Positions 27,153 through 35,654 of a DNA stretch of 64,000 nucleotides are shown piece by piece. Location: NCBI RefSeq assembly GCF_001570585.1, contig NZ_BBXF01000002.1, positions 1,000,898 to 1,064,897 on the forward strand, given 5' to 3'. The first letter of the stretch is position 1. Each line of letters starts with the position of its first letter. The notes under the pieces were generated by a model that did not search any database, had not been told where the DNA came from, and saw only the letters and a list, made by a program, of their open reading frames with translations. Source of the DNA: Herbidospora daliensis (GTDB lineage: Bacteria; Actinomycetota; Actinomycetes; Streptosporangiales; Streptosporangiaceae). The position numbers and the translations under genes are program-made.

Positions 27153-27941
27153 GTGGGCGGTCAGGTGCTCAACATGCGTGGCGTCGCCATCCGGCGCGAC
27201 GGCGCGATCCTGGTGCGCGACATCGACTGGGCGGTGGCCGAAGACGAACGCTGGGTGGTGATCGGCCCCAACGGCGCTGGCAAGACCACGCTGCTGCAGA
27301 TCGCCGCCGCGCTGCTGTTCCCCACCGACGGCCACGTCGACATCCTGGGCGAGCGCCTCGGGCAGACCGACGTGTTCGAGCTGCGTCCGCGCATCGGCCT
27401 GGCGAGCTCGGCGCTGGCCGAGAAGGTGCCGCCGGAGGAGAAGGTCATCGACCTCGTGCTGACCGCCTCCTACGCGATCCTCGGCCGCTGGACCGAGGAG
27501 TACGACTCCCACGACGTGACCCGCGCCGTCGAGCTGATCGACCAGCTGGGCTGCGCCCACCTGATCCGCCGCCGGTTCGGCACCCTTTCAGAGGGCGAGC
27601 GCAAGCGTGTGCAGATCGCCCGCGCCCTGATGCCCGACCCCGAGCTGCTGCTGCTCGACGAGCCGGCCGCCGGGCTCGACGTCGGCGCCCGCGAAGACCT
27701 GGTCAGGCGGCTCTCCCAGCTGGCGCAAGACCCGAAGGCGCCCACGATGGTGCTCGTCACCCACCACGTCGAGGAGATCCCGGCCGGGTTCACCCACGCG
27801 CTGATGCTCCGGCACGGTTCGATCGTCGCGCAGGGCCCGATCGACTACGTGATGACCGGCGACAACCTGTCGAAGACGTTCGGGGTGCCCCTGGGGCTGG
27901 AGAGGAACGCGGCGGGCCGTTGGTACGCCCGGCCATTCTGA
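27153..27941 (+). CDS. ABC transporter ATP-binding protein without a permease neighbour
   Basis: 262 residues. Walker A GPNGAGKTTLL, signature LSEGERKRVQIARAL, Walker B LLLLDEPAAGLD and VTHHVEEIP are present. The layout matches the YlmA/ModF-like stand-alone ATPase group. GTG 27153 has AGGGGG (27141-27146) 6 nt upstream; GTG 27138 is possible but without a ribosome site. No membrane subunit gene is adjacent, so it either joins a distant permease or has a non-transport role. Confidence 0.85.
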   Translation: MGGQVLNMRGVAIRRDGAILVRDIDWAVAEDERWVVIGPNGAGKTTLLQIAAALLFPTDGHVDILGERLGQTDVFELRPRIGLASSALAEKVPPEEKVIDLVLTASYAILGRWTEEYDSHDVTRAVELIDQLGCAHLIRRRFGTLSEGERKRVQIARALMPDPELLLLDEPAAGLDVGAREDLVRRLSQLAQDPKAPTMVLVTHHVEEIPAGFTHALMLRHGSIVAQGPIDYVMTGDNLSKTFGVPLGLERNAAGRWYARPF

Positions 27942-28011
27942 TATTTCGTTCTTTTTCCTCTTGTAAAGCGTCGTCCAAATATCATTTACTCCAGTCGTCA
28001 CAGACTGGAGT
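27939..28011 (+). promoter_or_regulatory. AT-rich leader with a hairpin enclosing the SPFH gene's ribosome site
   Basis: ACTCCAGTC (27988-27996) pairs perfectly with GACTGGAGT (28003-28011) across a 6-nt loop. The right arm contains the GGAG (28007-28010) that serves ATG 28018. An outer inverted repeat TGATATTT/AAATATCA (27939-27946, 27977-27984) starts in the stop codon of the preceding ATPase gene. Folding would hide the ribosome site. Confidence 0.6.
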
Positions 28012-28017
28012 GGACGC

Positions 28018-28947
28018 ATGACCCAGATCGTCATCACCTTCCTCGTGGTGGGCCTCGCCGCGTTCGCGCTGGCCCGGACGATTCGCATCGTGCCGCAGGC
28101 GACCGCGCGAATTGTCGAACGATTCGGTCGATATCACCGCACGCTGAACGCGGGACTGAACATCGTCGTGCCGTTCATCGACCGCATCAAAGTCGAGGTC
28201 GACCTGCGCGAACAGGTCGTGACATTCCCTCCCCAGCCGGTCATCACCTCCGACAACCTGGTCGTCTCCATCGACACGGTCATCTACTTCCAGGTGACCG
28301 ACCCGAAGGCGGCGACGTACGAGATCGCGAGCTTCATCGTCGCGGTCGAGCAGCTGACCGTGACCACCCTGCGCAACGTGGTCGGCGGCATGGACCTCGA
28401 ACGCACGCTGACCTCCCGCGAGGAGATCAACACCGAGCTGCGCGGGGTGCTCGACGACGCGACCGGCCGCTGGGGCATCCGGGTCAACCGGGTCGAGCTG
28501 AAGGCCATCGACCCGCCCGCCTCCATCCAGGACTCGATGGAGAAGCAGATGCGCGCCGACCGCGACAAGCGCGCCGCGATCCTCACCGCCGAGGGCAACA
28601 AGCAGTCGGCCATCCTCACCGCCCAGGGCGAGCGCGAGGCGGCGGTGCTGAAGGCCCGCGGCGAGGCCGAGGCCGTGGTGCTGCGGGCCCAGGCCGACGC
28701 GGAGGCCCGCGCGATGCGGGCGAAGGGCGAGGCCGACGCGATCGGCATGGTCTTCAAGGCCATCCACGACGGCAACCCCGACGAGAAGCTGCTGGCCTAC
28801 CAATACCTGACGACCCTGCCGCAGATCGCCAAGGGCGACGCCAACAAGTTGTGGATCGTGCCGTCCGAAATGGGCAAGGCGCTCGAATCGCTGGGCGGCC
28901 TCTTCCAGCCGCAGGGCAAGCCGGACAAGGACCTGCCCGCGAAATGA
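28018..28947 (+). CDS. SPFH/Band 7 (stomatin-like) membrane protein
   Basis: 309 residues. One N-terminal membrane helix (about 3-20), then the SPFH domain (IVPQATARIVERFGRYHRTLNAG, FPPQPVITSDNLVVSIDTVIYFQV), and a long Ala/Glu/Arg coiled coil (about 175-250: AEGNKQSAILTAQGEREAAVL). The C-terminus contains LPQIAKGDANKLWIVPSEM, typical of bacterial stomatins. Such proteins oligomerise in lipid microdomains and often pair with an NfeD protein, which is missing here. ATG 28018; its ribosome site lies in a hairpin. Confidence 0.9.
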   Translation: MTQIVITFLVVGLAAFALARTIRIVPQATARIVERFGRYHRTLNAGLNIVVPFIDRIKVEVDLREQVVTFPPQPVITSDNLVVSIDTVIYFQVTDPKAATYEIASFIVAVEQLTVTTLRNVVGGMDLERTLTSREEINTELRGVLDDATGRWGIRVNRVELKAIDPPASIQDSMEKQMRADRDKRAAILTAEGNKQSAILTAQGEREAAVLKARGEAEAVVLRAQADAEARAMRAKGEADAIGMVFKAIHDGNPDEKLLAYQYLTTLPQIAKGDANKLWIVPSEMGKALESLGGLFQPQGKPDKDLPAK

Positions 28948-29014
28948 CCGACGGGCGTGTTCCGGCCCGTCGGCTCATCCCCGCGACGACCTGACGGGCA
29001 TCGATCGGCCCGTC
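28948..29014. terminator. Two consecutive related hairpins after the SPFH gene
   Basis: The stems are CCGACGGGC/GCCCGTCGG (28948-28956, 28965-28973) and GACGGGC/GCCCGTC (28993-28999, 29008-29014), each with an 8-nt loop. The two units are near-copies. Neither has a U tract; they probably act as a tandem terminator. Confidence 0.65.
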
Positions 29015-29121
29015 GGCGAAGCCCTTCTGACCTGACCGTAAGTTCCGCCCCCATGTCCTGAGCTCGGACCGCTGCCGCCTAGGATTCCGTCAGCCGGTAC
29101 GAGATGAGGGTCTGTGACACC

Positions 29122-29871
29122 GTGTTGACGGCGTGGGAGGCGGTCGCGGTGTTCGCGGCCGGGATCGGGGCGGGCGGCATCAACGCCGTCGTCGGCTCCG
29201 GTTCGCTGATCACGTTCCCGACGCTGCTCGCGGTGGGTTATCCGCCGATCGTCGCGAACGTGTCCAACAACATCGGGCTGGTGCCCGGCGGGGTCACCGG
29301 GGTGCTCGGCTACCGGGCCGAGCTGACGGGCCAGCGGGCCCGGCTGACCAGGCTCGCCGCCGCTTCGGTCCTCGGCTCGCTCGTCGGCGGGTTCCTGCTG
29401 CTCCGGCTGCCCGCCCAGGCGTTCAACGTGATCGTGCCGATCCTGATCGGCGTCGCCTGCGTGCTGGTGGTCATCCAGCCCCGGGTGGCGGGCTGGATCT
29501 CCCATCGCCGCCGTTCGGAACACGGCGGGCCGTGGCTCTGGCTGGGGGTCTTCGGGGCCGGCATGTACGGGGGCTACTTCGGCGCGGCCCAGGGGGTCGT
29601 GCTCATCGGGCTGATGGGGGTGTTCCTCGACGAGGAGCTCCAGCGCCTCAACGCGGCCAAGAACCTGCTGTCACTGCTGGTCAACTTCACTGCGGCGGTG
29701 CTGTTCATCCTGATCGCCGAGGTCGACTGGACCGTCGTCGCGCTGATAGCCGTCGGTTCGGCGATCGGCGGATTCATCGGCGCGCGCATCGGCCGGCGCA
29801 TTCCGTCGCCCATCCTGCGCGGGGTGATCGTGGTGGTGGGCATCGTGGCGATCGTGAAGTTGTTGGCCTGA
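29122..29871 (+). CDS. TauE/SafE-family membrane permease
   Basis: 249 residues from GTG 29122 (255 from ATG 29104). The protein has about eight membrane helices in two repeated halves, with the family motifs GIGAGGINAVVGSGSLITFPTLL near the N-terminus and GMYGGYFGAAQGVVLIGLMG in the second half. Members export sulfite, sulfoacetate or other organosulfur anions; the substrate here is unknown. The GTG start is preferred because the family starts just before LTAWEAVAV. TAGGAT at 29080-29085 may be the -10. Confidence 0.85.
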   Translation: MLTAWEAVAVFAAGIGAGGINAVVGSGSLITFPTLLAVGYPPIVANVSNNIGLVPGGVTGVLGYRAELTGQRARLTRLAAASVLGSLVGGFLLLRLPAQAFNVIVPILIGVACVLVVIQPRVAGWISHRRRSEHGGPWLWLGVFGAGMYGGYFGAAQGVVLIGLMGVFLDEELQRLNAAKNLLSLLVNFTAAVLFILIAEVDWTVVALIAVGSAIGGFIGARIGRRIPSPILRGVIVVVGIVAIVKLLA

Positions 29872-29900
29872 TTTATGCGTACAAATTATCGAAAACGGGT

Positions 29901-30140
29901 ATGAAACCCCATGTGAAAGGCGATCGCGTAGAAATCGTCATCGACGCCGGAGGAACCCCCCGCACCTACGAGGTCATCGCGACGAAGGCCGGCCGCCGGG
30001 TCGAGGTGACCACCGGCCGGGGCGTCGTCGAGGTCTCAGAAGTGACCAGGAACGGAACTCCGGTCCGCACCGCCCGGTTCATGCAGAGCCGGGTGCTCGC
30101 CCTGGTGGAGCACCCGATCGACGCTAACGAGCCGGCCTGA
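29901..30140 (+). CDS. Small conserved-looking protein of unknown function
   Basis: 79 residues, beta-rich and soluble: KGDRVEIVIDAGGTPRTYEVIATKAGRRVEVTT. It has no Cys, signal peptide or membrane helix, and may form a small barrel. ATG 29901 has weak AACGGG upstream in an AT-rich leader. It follows the TauE/SafE gene and converges on the Rieske gene with a 17-bp tail overlap. I do not recognise the family. Confidence 0.6.
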   Translation: MKPHVKGDRVEIVIDAGGTPRTYEVIATKAGRRVEVTTGRGVVEVSEVTRNGTPVRTARFMQSRVLALVEHPIDANEPA

Positions 30141-31032
30141 CCTGAACCACGCCGTCGCGGCGCACCCTCGTCTCGAACGAGGGCTGCTTCGCCGTCGCCG
30201 GGCCGTGGATCACCGCGCCGTCGGCGATCCGGAACACGCTGCCGTGCCACGGGCACACCACGCACGGCTCGCCGTTCTCGACCGTCACGCGGCCCTGGTG
30301 CAGCGGCCCGGCCAGGTGGGAGCACCCGTCGGCGAGCACCGTCACGCCCTCGCCCAGCCGCAGCACGAACAGGTCGATGTAGCCCAGGCGGCGGGCGACG
30401 GGCCGGCCGTTGGGCAGGTCGCTGATCGGGCCGAGGTCGTGCCAGCCGGTCGGCACCAGATGGCTGACCTGCTCGGCGTGGTTGGCCCCCGCCGCGAGCC
30501 GGTAGGCCAGGTGGCCCCCCAAATAGGCGCCGGCGCTCGCGGCCATCAGGCCCGCCGTCGCGAAGAACCGCCCCGCCTTCTCGCGCCCGGCGATCCGGAA
30601 CGCCAGCGAGCCCGCGTAGAGGCCGACGGCGGCGGCGTTGGCGAGGGCGTGCACGAAACCGACCCGCTGCTGCTCGCGGTGCAGGGTCGACCAGTCGGTG
30701 ACCCCCGCCGCGGCGGTCGGCAACGCGGTCGCCAGGCCCGCCGCCAAGACGGTCCGGGCGGCCATGGGGTCGGCCTTGGTCACGTCGAGGATGGCGGTGG
30801 CCACGAAACAGCCCACGGCCACGGTCGCCAGCGGCGGGTGCACCGGATGGCCGATCGGCACGCCGTGGAGCGCGTCACGCACCCAGCCGGGCCCGATGCG
30901 GGCGCGGACCGCCTTCGCGAGCCCTCTGATCGGCCGATCGAGCGTCGTGGCGTGTTCGAGCCGGTCGAGGAGATCGCCGCCGCCATTGCCGATTTTGCGT
31001 GGCTTCGCGGACTTCTCGGTTGATCTGTCCAT
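30124..31032 (-). CDS. Fused DUF2231 membrane domain and Rieske [2Fe-2S] domain
   Basis: 302 residues. The N-terminal part (about 55-190) is a DUF2231-type membrane domain with GVPIGHPVHPPLATVAVG and four hydrophobic helices. The C-terminal domain (about 205-302) is Rieske: CSHLAGPLH and CVVCPWHGS supply the two Cys and two His of the cluster. ATG 31032 has AGGGGG 8 nt upstream and is preferred to GTG 31041. The fusion suggests a membrane-tethered electron carrier, partner unknown. It is separated by 48 bp from the HD-domain gene and reads in the same direction. Confidence 0.85.
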   Translation of the reverse strand: MDRSTEKSAKPRKIGNGGGDLLDRLEHATTLDRPIRGLAKAVRARIGPGWVRDALHGVPIGHPVHPPLATVAVGCFVATAILDVTKADPMAARTVLAAGLATALPTAAAGVTDWSTLHREQQRVGFVHALANAAAVGLYAGSLAFRIAGREKAGRFFATAGLMAASAGAYLGGHLAYRLAAGANHAEQVSHLVPTGWHDLGPISDLPNGRPVARRLGYIDLFVLRLGEGVTVLADGCSHLAGPLHQGRVTVENGEPCVVCPWHGSVFRIADGAVIHGPATAKQPSFETRVRRDGVVQVRPAR

Positions 31033-31080
31033 CGATGTCACCCCCTGACACGACGTACCCGGCCTGTCAGGAGACGAACA

Positions 31081-31683
31081 TCATCGGGCGAGGTGACCTC
31101 GGAGCACCGAGGTCTCCACCAGGTCGTGGGCGTAGGCGCCCAGGGTGGGGGAGCCCTCCTCGATGATCGACACGTTGGCGAGCACCTGCGAGGCGGTGAC
31201 CTTGTAGAGGGCCCAGGTGCCGCCGTCGTTGTGGTGGTTGGCCATGATCGGCGCGAGCCGGTCGAGGGCCTTGGCGTAGCGGGCCTCCGGGGTCTGCCGG
31301 GCCTCGAACTCGTCCCAGAGCTCCCGGAGCGGGCCCGCCTGGTCGCTCGGCAGCAGCCCGAAGATCCGGTCGGCGGCGGCCCGCTCGGCCGCCTCCTGAG
31401 CCTCGACCGCCACCCGGTCGTAGATGAACGTGTCACCGGCGTCGATCTCGACGATGTCGTGGACGAGCAGCATGCGCACCACGCGGTCGATGTCGGTGCC
31501 TTCCGGGGCGTGCTCGGCCATCACCAGCGCCCAGACGCCGAGCTGCCACGAGTGCTCGGCGTCGTTCTCGCGGCGCGATCCGTCGATGAGGGTGTTCCGG
31601 CGGATGACACGCTTCAGCTTGTCGATCTCCACCACGAAGGCGAGCTGAGCGTCGAGGCGATCCCGGTGCTGCGCGATGGTCAC
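31081..31683 (-). CDS. HD-domain 5'-deoxynucleotidase-like protein (YfbR/HDDC2 type)
   Basis: 200 residues. HD-superfamily phosphohydrolase with RRENDAEHSW (His), LLVHDIVEIDAGD (HD pair and following Asp) and MANHHNDGGTWALYKVT (about 155-170), the layout of YfbR-like dNMP phosphatases. It likely dephosphorylates deoxynucleoside monophosphates. ATG 31683 is 23 bp from the 3' end of the molybdopterin oxidoreductase gene, so the two may be co-transcribed. Confidence 0.85.
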   Translation of the reverse strand: MTIAQHRDRLDAQLAFVVEIDKLKRVIRRNTLIDGSRRENDAEHSWQLGVWALVMAEHAPEGTDIDRVVRMLLVHDIVEIDAGDTFIYDRVAVEAQEAAERAAADRIFGLLPSDQAGPLRELWDEFEARQTPEARYAKALDRLAPIMANHHNDGGTWALYKVTASQVLANVSIIEEGSPTLGAYAHDLVETSVLRGHLAR

Positions 31684-31706
31684 CGCGCCACCCTATTCCG
31701 TGGTGA

Positions 31707-33809
31707 TCAAACGCGGCACAGGATCACCGGAACACCGTTGAACACGGCATTCCCGGACAGCGGATCAATGATCTTTTCATCGGTCAGCACGTTGACGTTC
31801 ACGCCCGCGTTCCCGGAAGCCACTTGTTGCGGCACCCCGTCGTGCCCCCAGCCGTGCGGCAGGCTCACCACCCCCGGCATGATCTTGTCGGTCGGTTCGA
31901 GGACGACGGTCAGCTCGCCCGCCGCCGACCTGATCAGGGCGCGCTCGCCGAGCCCGAGCCGGTCGACGTCGTCGGGGTGGATCTGCAGCGTGCAGCGGTT
32001 GCTGCCGCCGACGAGCCGCTCGATGTTGTGCAACCAGGAGTTGTTGGAGCGCAGGTGGCGGCGTCCGATGAGCACGAACTCCGGGTTCTGTACGGCCAGC
32101 CGCTCCCTGAGCCGGGCCACGTCCTCGACGATCTCCGGCGGCGCGAGCTCGACCATCCCCGAGGCCGTGGTGAGGATCTCCGGCAGCCGCGGCGTGAGGG
32201 GCCCCAGGTCGAGCCCGTGCGGGTGCTCGTCGCGCAGCTTGCGCAGCGTGAGGTCGCCGCCGTTCCATTTCCCGTACGGCCCCAGCCGCAGCATGGCGTC
32301 GAGACGACGCTCGGTCCCGGTGTCCCCGTCGAGTTCCGCGGGGTCGTGGTCGCCGATCAGCTGCGCGATGATCAGGTCGTCGACGCCGGAGAAGCCGGAG
32401 GCGATCTCGATGAGCCGGATGAGGATCTCGGCCTCCGACGGCCCGTCCGACGCGAGGACCGGCGGGGAGTAGCGGGCGTAGTTCCGCACCGCGAAGCCGA
32501 GCAGCGCGAAGTCGTAGTGGCCGGTGGCCAGCAGCCGGGGCGGCGGCAGGATCACGTTCGCGTGGCGGGTGGTCTCGTTGAGGTAGACGTCGACGCTGAC
32601 CATGAAGTCGAGCTTCGCGAGGGCTCCCGCCAGCCGCGTCGCGTTGGGCGCCGAGGAGGCCGGGTTGCCGGCCACGGTCACCAGGGCCCTGATCCGCCCC
32701 TCGCCCGGCGTCTCGATCTCGTCGGCCAGGGTCGCGACGGGCAGCTCGCCGTTGGTCTCCTTCAGCCCGCGCACCCGGCTGGTCCACCGCCCGGTCCGGT
32801 AGGGCTTGCGCCGGCGCGCCCCCTCGGTCGCGGGCGTCGCGAACATGGCCCCGCCCGGCCGGTCGAGATTGCCGGTGAGGACGTTGAGGACGTCCACGAG
32901 CCACTGCGTCACGGTGCCGAACTCGGCGGTGCAGGTCCCGATGCGGGCGTAGACGGCGGCGGTGGGCGCGGCCGCGAGGGCGCGCGCGAGCCGTACCGTC
33001 ACCTCGGCCGGGACGCCGCAGGCGGCCTCCACCACCTGCGGCGGGAAGTCCTTGACGACCGCCTCGACCTCGGCGAGCCCCTCGACCGGCAGCGTGACCT
33101 TGACCGGGCCCTCGGCGAAGAGCGTGTGCACGATCCCCGCCAGCAGGAACGCGTCGGTCCCCGGCCGGACGAACACGTGCTCGTCGGCCAGCTCGGCGGT
33201 CCGCGTCCGCCGGGGGTCGACCACGACGAGGGTCCCGCCCCGCCTGCGCAGCGCCTTGAGCCGCCCGGGGAAGTCGGGCGCGGTGCAGAGCGACCCGTTC
33301 GACTCCAGCGGATTGGCCCCCAGCATGAGCAGGAAGTCGGTGCGGTCGAGATCGGGCACCGCGATCGTCAGCGGATGCCCGAACATCAGCCCCGAGGCGA
33401 CGTGCTTGGGCATCTGGTCGGCGGTGCTCGCCGAGAAGACGTTCCGGGTGCCCAGCGCCCGGATCAGCGCCCCTCCGTAGAGCGACCCCGCCATGCTGTG
33501 GGCGCTGGGATTGCCCAGATAGATGGCCCGCTCGGGTCCCGAGATGTCCTTCAGGCCCTTGGCGACGGCCGCGAAGGCCTCCTCCCAGCTGACCTCGCGC
33601 CACTGGTCACCCTCGCGAACCAATGGTGCGGAAAGCCGGTCGGGATCTTCGTCGAGCCGCCCGAGCGAGGCCCCTTTGGGGCAGATGAAACCCTTGGAGA
33701 AGGGATCGTCCCGGTCGCCGGTGACCTTGGTGACGTGATCGCCTTCCAGGGTGATCGTGAGACCGCAGACGGCCTCACAGAGAGGACAGGTTCGGTGGAC
33801 GGTCGTCAT
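31707..33809 (-). CDS. Molybdopterin oxidoreductase (formate-dehydrogenase/nitrate-reductase family)
   Basis: 700 residues. An N-terminal [4Fe-4S] motif CPLCEAVCGL, with the fourth Cys in FICPKGASLGRLDEDPDRL, is followed by the Molybdopterin domain (ADQMPKHVASGLMFG, LMLGANPLESNGSL) and a C-terminal molydop-binding domain from about residue 585 (FVLIGRRHLRSNNSWLHNI). No twin-Arg signal is seen, so it is cytoplasmic. ATG 33809 starts just before the cluster motif. The electron partner and substrate are not encoded nearby; the Rieske membrane protein two genes downstream is a candidate partner by position only. Confidence 0.88.
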   Translation of the reverse strand: MTTVHRTCPLCEAVCGLTITLEGDHVTKVTGDRDDPFSKGFICPKGASLGRLDEDPDRLSAPLVREGDQWREVSWEEAFAAVAKGLKDISGPERAIYLGNPSAHSMAGSLYGGALIRALGTRNVFSASTADQMPKHVASGLMFGHPLTIAVPDLDRTDFLLMLGANPLESNGSLCTAPDFPGRLKALRRRGGTLVVVDPRRTRTAELADEHVFVRPGTDAFLLAGIVHTLFAEGPVKVTLPVEGLAEVEAVVKDFPPQVVEAACGVPAEVTVRLARALAAAPTAAVYARIGTCTAEFGTVTQWLVDVLNVLTGNLDRPGGAMFATPATEGARRRKPYRTGRWTSRVRGLKETNGELPVATLADEIETPGEGRIRALVTVAGNPASSAPNATRLAGALAKLDFMVSVDVYLNETTRHANVILPPPRLLATGHYDFALLGFAVRNYARYSPPVLASDGPSEAEILIRLIEIASGFSGVDDLIIAQLIGDHDPAELDGDTGTERRLDAMLRLGPYGKWNGGDLTLRKLRDEHPHGLDLGPLTPRLPEILTTASGMVELAPPEIVEDVARLRERLAVQNPEFVLIGRRHLRSNNSWLHNIERLVGGSNRCTLQIHPDDVDRLGLGERALIRSAAGELTVVLEPTDKIMPGVVSLPHGWGHDGVPQQVASGNAGVNVNVLTDEKIIDPLSGNAVFNGVPVILCRV

Positions 33810-33923
33810 GGATCTCATCGTGCGCCCGTCAGCAGGAGGGGCGGAAGCCCCAGAACGGAACAAAATTCTGCGGCCCCCGCCGTAGCCCAGACGCCCCCGC
33901 GGACCGTCCGGGCCTCCTACTGA

Positions 33924-33951
33924 GCCGTGCCCGGCGCCCGGTGGGCACGGC
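33924..33951. terminator. Hairpin terminator after the small 73-aa gene
   Basis: GCCGTGCCC/GGGCACGGC (33924-33932, 33943-33951) is a perfect 9-bp stem with a 10-nt loop. It lies between the minus-strand small gene and the molybdopterin gene, separating their transcription. Confidence 0.65.
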
Positions 33952-33964
33952 CCAGCTCAATGGG

Positions 33965-34186
33965 TCAACCGGCCAGCACGAGCCGGCCGGCCTCCTCGAC
34001 CTCACGGACGACGTCGAACCGGGGATCGCGGTAGACACGACTCCCGAAGCCCCTGCGAGTGGTGGTCCACTCCAGCTCATAGGCCCAACGATCCTGCGCG
34101 GAGCACAACCGACGATCGGCCCCATCACGGAGCAGTATGAGTCGGGCCTTGCATAGCAAGATGGCGTTGGTACGGTGGAAGGGCAT
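33965..34186 (-). CDS. 73-residue protein of unknown function beside the XRE cassette
   Basis: MPFHRTNAILLCKARLILLR begins a 73-residue basic/amphipathic protein with two Cys (about 12 and 28), ending REVEEAGRLVLAG. ATG 34186 has AAGGAG with a 6-nt gap, a strong ribosome site, which supports it as a real gene. It is divergent from the XRE regulator across 292 bp. I do not recognise the family. Its position resembles the small effector genes that accompany XRE-DUF397 cassettes, but that is only contextual. Confidence 0.6.
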   Translation of the reverse strand: MPFHRTNAILLCKARLILLRDGADRRLCSAQDRWAYELEWTTTRRGFGSRVYRDPRFDVVREVEEAGRLVLAG

Positions 34187-34478
34187 AGGAGACTCCTTAT
34201 CGGTGGCTTCGAGTGGAGCTCTCGGGTCGGGTCGTCGGTGGCAGCCTTCGGCCCGGCCTTTTTTCATTGCCGGAAGGTCGCAACGCGTGGTGTGTCCGGT
34301 TGCGATCTTCTGTGAACCGTTCTGTCTCTGATGTTCCATCAGATGAGAATTGTCGGCAAGACGTCACGAAAAAAAATCTGTCGAATGCGTGCAACGCTCG
34401 ATGCAAATTGCATACGATGCAAGGTGGCTCTCCCGATGGGAGCCCCAGTCCAGCTCGTCGAGGACAGAGGGGACGAGG
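34187..34478. promoter_or_regulatory. AT-rich divergent control region of the XRE cassette
   Basis: This is a 292-bp region between the 73-aa gene and the XRE gene, with lower GC than its surroundings. It holds a 13-bp palindrome ATGCAAATTGCAT (34401-34413) and a further ATGCAA (34417-34422) that is in register with the first at 16 bp. TACGAT at 34413-34418 could be a -10. A second inverted repeat TCGCAAC/GTTGCGA lies at 34278-34284 and 34299-34305. Confidence 0.5.
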
Positions 34479-35339
34479 ATGGCAGACAAAATTGTCACGC
34501 CACGTCGCCAGCGACTCGGTCAAGTGTTGAGAAGCCTCCGTGAAGCCACAGGCAAGACGGGGACCCAGACGGCCGAGGAGTTGGGCTGGTCAGCCGCCAA
34601 GGTCAGTCGTATAGAGACTGCGCTGACGCTTCCGAGCGAGGATGACATCGCCGTCCTAATCGATCATTACGGGAACGACACCGTCACCCTCCAGAAGGTC
34701 CTCAAGCTACGCCACGACGCAACCCAAAAGGGTTGGTGGGAAAAATATGGCGAGTCCCTCACCCCGGGTTATGCCGCCTATATAAGTCTTGAGGCCGAAG
34801 CAACAGAAATGCGTAACTGGGAACCGATGATATTCCCGGGACTGTTGCAAACGCCCGCATATGCTCGCTATCTGGTCGGCAGAACCATCCATCCGGTGGT
34901 GAAGATTCCTCCGGCATTCGTCCGAGACCGTGTTGAGGTTCGGATGAGGCGTCAGCAGACACTTCTGTACGGCGACAAGCCGATACAGCTCCAGGTCGTA
35001 TTCGACGAGTCCGTGCTCCGGCGGGACATCGGCGATCCGGAGGTCATGCTGGAGCAGTTGCGGTATGTGATCGAACTGACCGAGCTGCCCAACGTGGAGC
35101 TTCGGATCAGTCCGTTAGGGACACCATCACCAGCACCTTGGGGATCATTCGTGCATCTCAGATTCGCTGATCTCCCTGACGTCGTCTACCTCGAAGATCC
35201 AGAAGGTGGACGCTTCGGAAGCAATCCCGAACACGTGTTCGGGTATGAGAATGCTTTCGACGAACTCATGGAAGTGGCACTCGACCGACAGGCTTCTGTG
35301 CGGCTCATTCAGGAGTCGATGGCGCAGTGGCAGGCATAG
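34479..35339 (+). CDS. XRE-family regulator with DUF5753 domain
   Basis: 286 residues. An N-terminal HTH (about 12-65: LRSLREATGKTGTQTAEELGWSAAKVSRIET) is followed by the DUF5753 effector domain (about 100-275), starting near ISLEAEATEMRNWEPMIFPGLLQTPAYAR. Such regulators are multiplied in streptomycete-type genomes and are nearly always followed by DUF397 genes, as here. ATG 34479 has GAGGGG/GAGG just upstream. Codon use is less GC-rich at third positions than in flanking genes, which is common for this family and hints at mobility. The palindrome upstream may be its own operator. Confidence 0.9.
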   Translation: MADKIVTPRRQRLGQVLRSLREATGKTGTQTAEELGWSAAKVSRIETALTLPSEDDIAVLIDHYGNDTVTLQKVLKLRHDATQKGWWEKYGESLTPGYAAYISLEAEATEMRNWEPMIFPGLLQTPAYARYLVGRTIHPVVKIPPAFVRDRVEVRMRRQQTLLYGDKPIQLQVVFDESVLRRDIGDPEVMLEQLRYVIELTELPNVELRISPLGTPSPAPWGSFVHLRFADLPDVVYLEDPEGGRFGSNPEHVFGYENAFDELMEVALDRQASVRLIQESMAQWQA

Positions 35340-35370
35340 GCGCCCCACGCGCGGACAGGATCGATCAGCG

Positions 35371-35565
35371 ATGGACATCAATGGCGCTGGCTGGAAGAAG
35401 AGCTCGTGGAGTGCCAGCGGCAACTGTGTTGAGGTTGCCCAGCTCGACGTCGATCGCATCGGAGTCCGCGACAGCAAGGATCAACATGGTCCCGCTCTCG
35501 TTTTCACGGCCAGCGAGTGGCAGGCATTCATTGGAGGCGTAAAGGACGGCGAGTTCGATCTTTAG
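35371..35565 (+). CDS. DUF397 protein 1
   Basis: 64 residues. The DUF397 pattern is W(K)KSSWSASGNCVEVAQL at the N-terminus and DSKDQHGPALVFTASEWQAF in the middle, ending GEFDL. It starts 31 bp after the XRE gene. In developmental systems such as WhiJ, XRE and DUF397 partners act as a repressor and its antagonist; the same is expected here. Confidence 0.88.
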   Translation: MDINGAGWKKSSWSASGNCVEVAQLDVDRIGVRDSKDQHGPALVFTASEWQAFIGGVKDGEFDL

Positions 35566-35654
35566 TGGCGAAAGCCATGTGGTGACCGATGCCGCTGTGC
35601 CTGGTGTTGCATAGCTGGACCCCACCGTCACCTTTGCGGTATTGAGCATGAATG

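Noticed and set aside
31824-33923. Long antisense frame (699 codons) opposite the molybdopterin oxidoreductase
   Set aside because: Composition is biased shadow sequence without any recognisable domain; the minus-strand gene has clear cluster and cofactor motifs.
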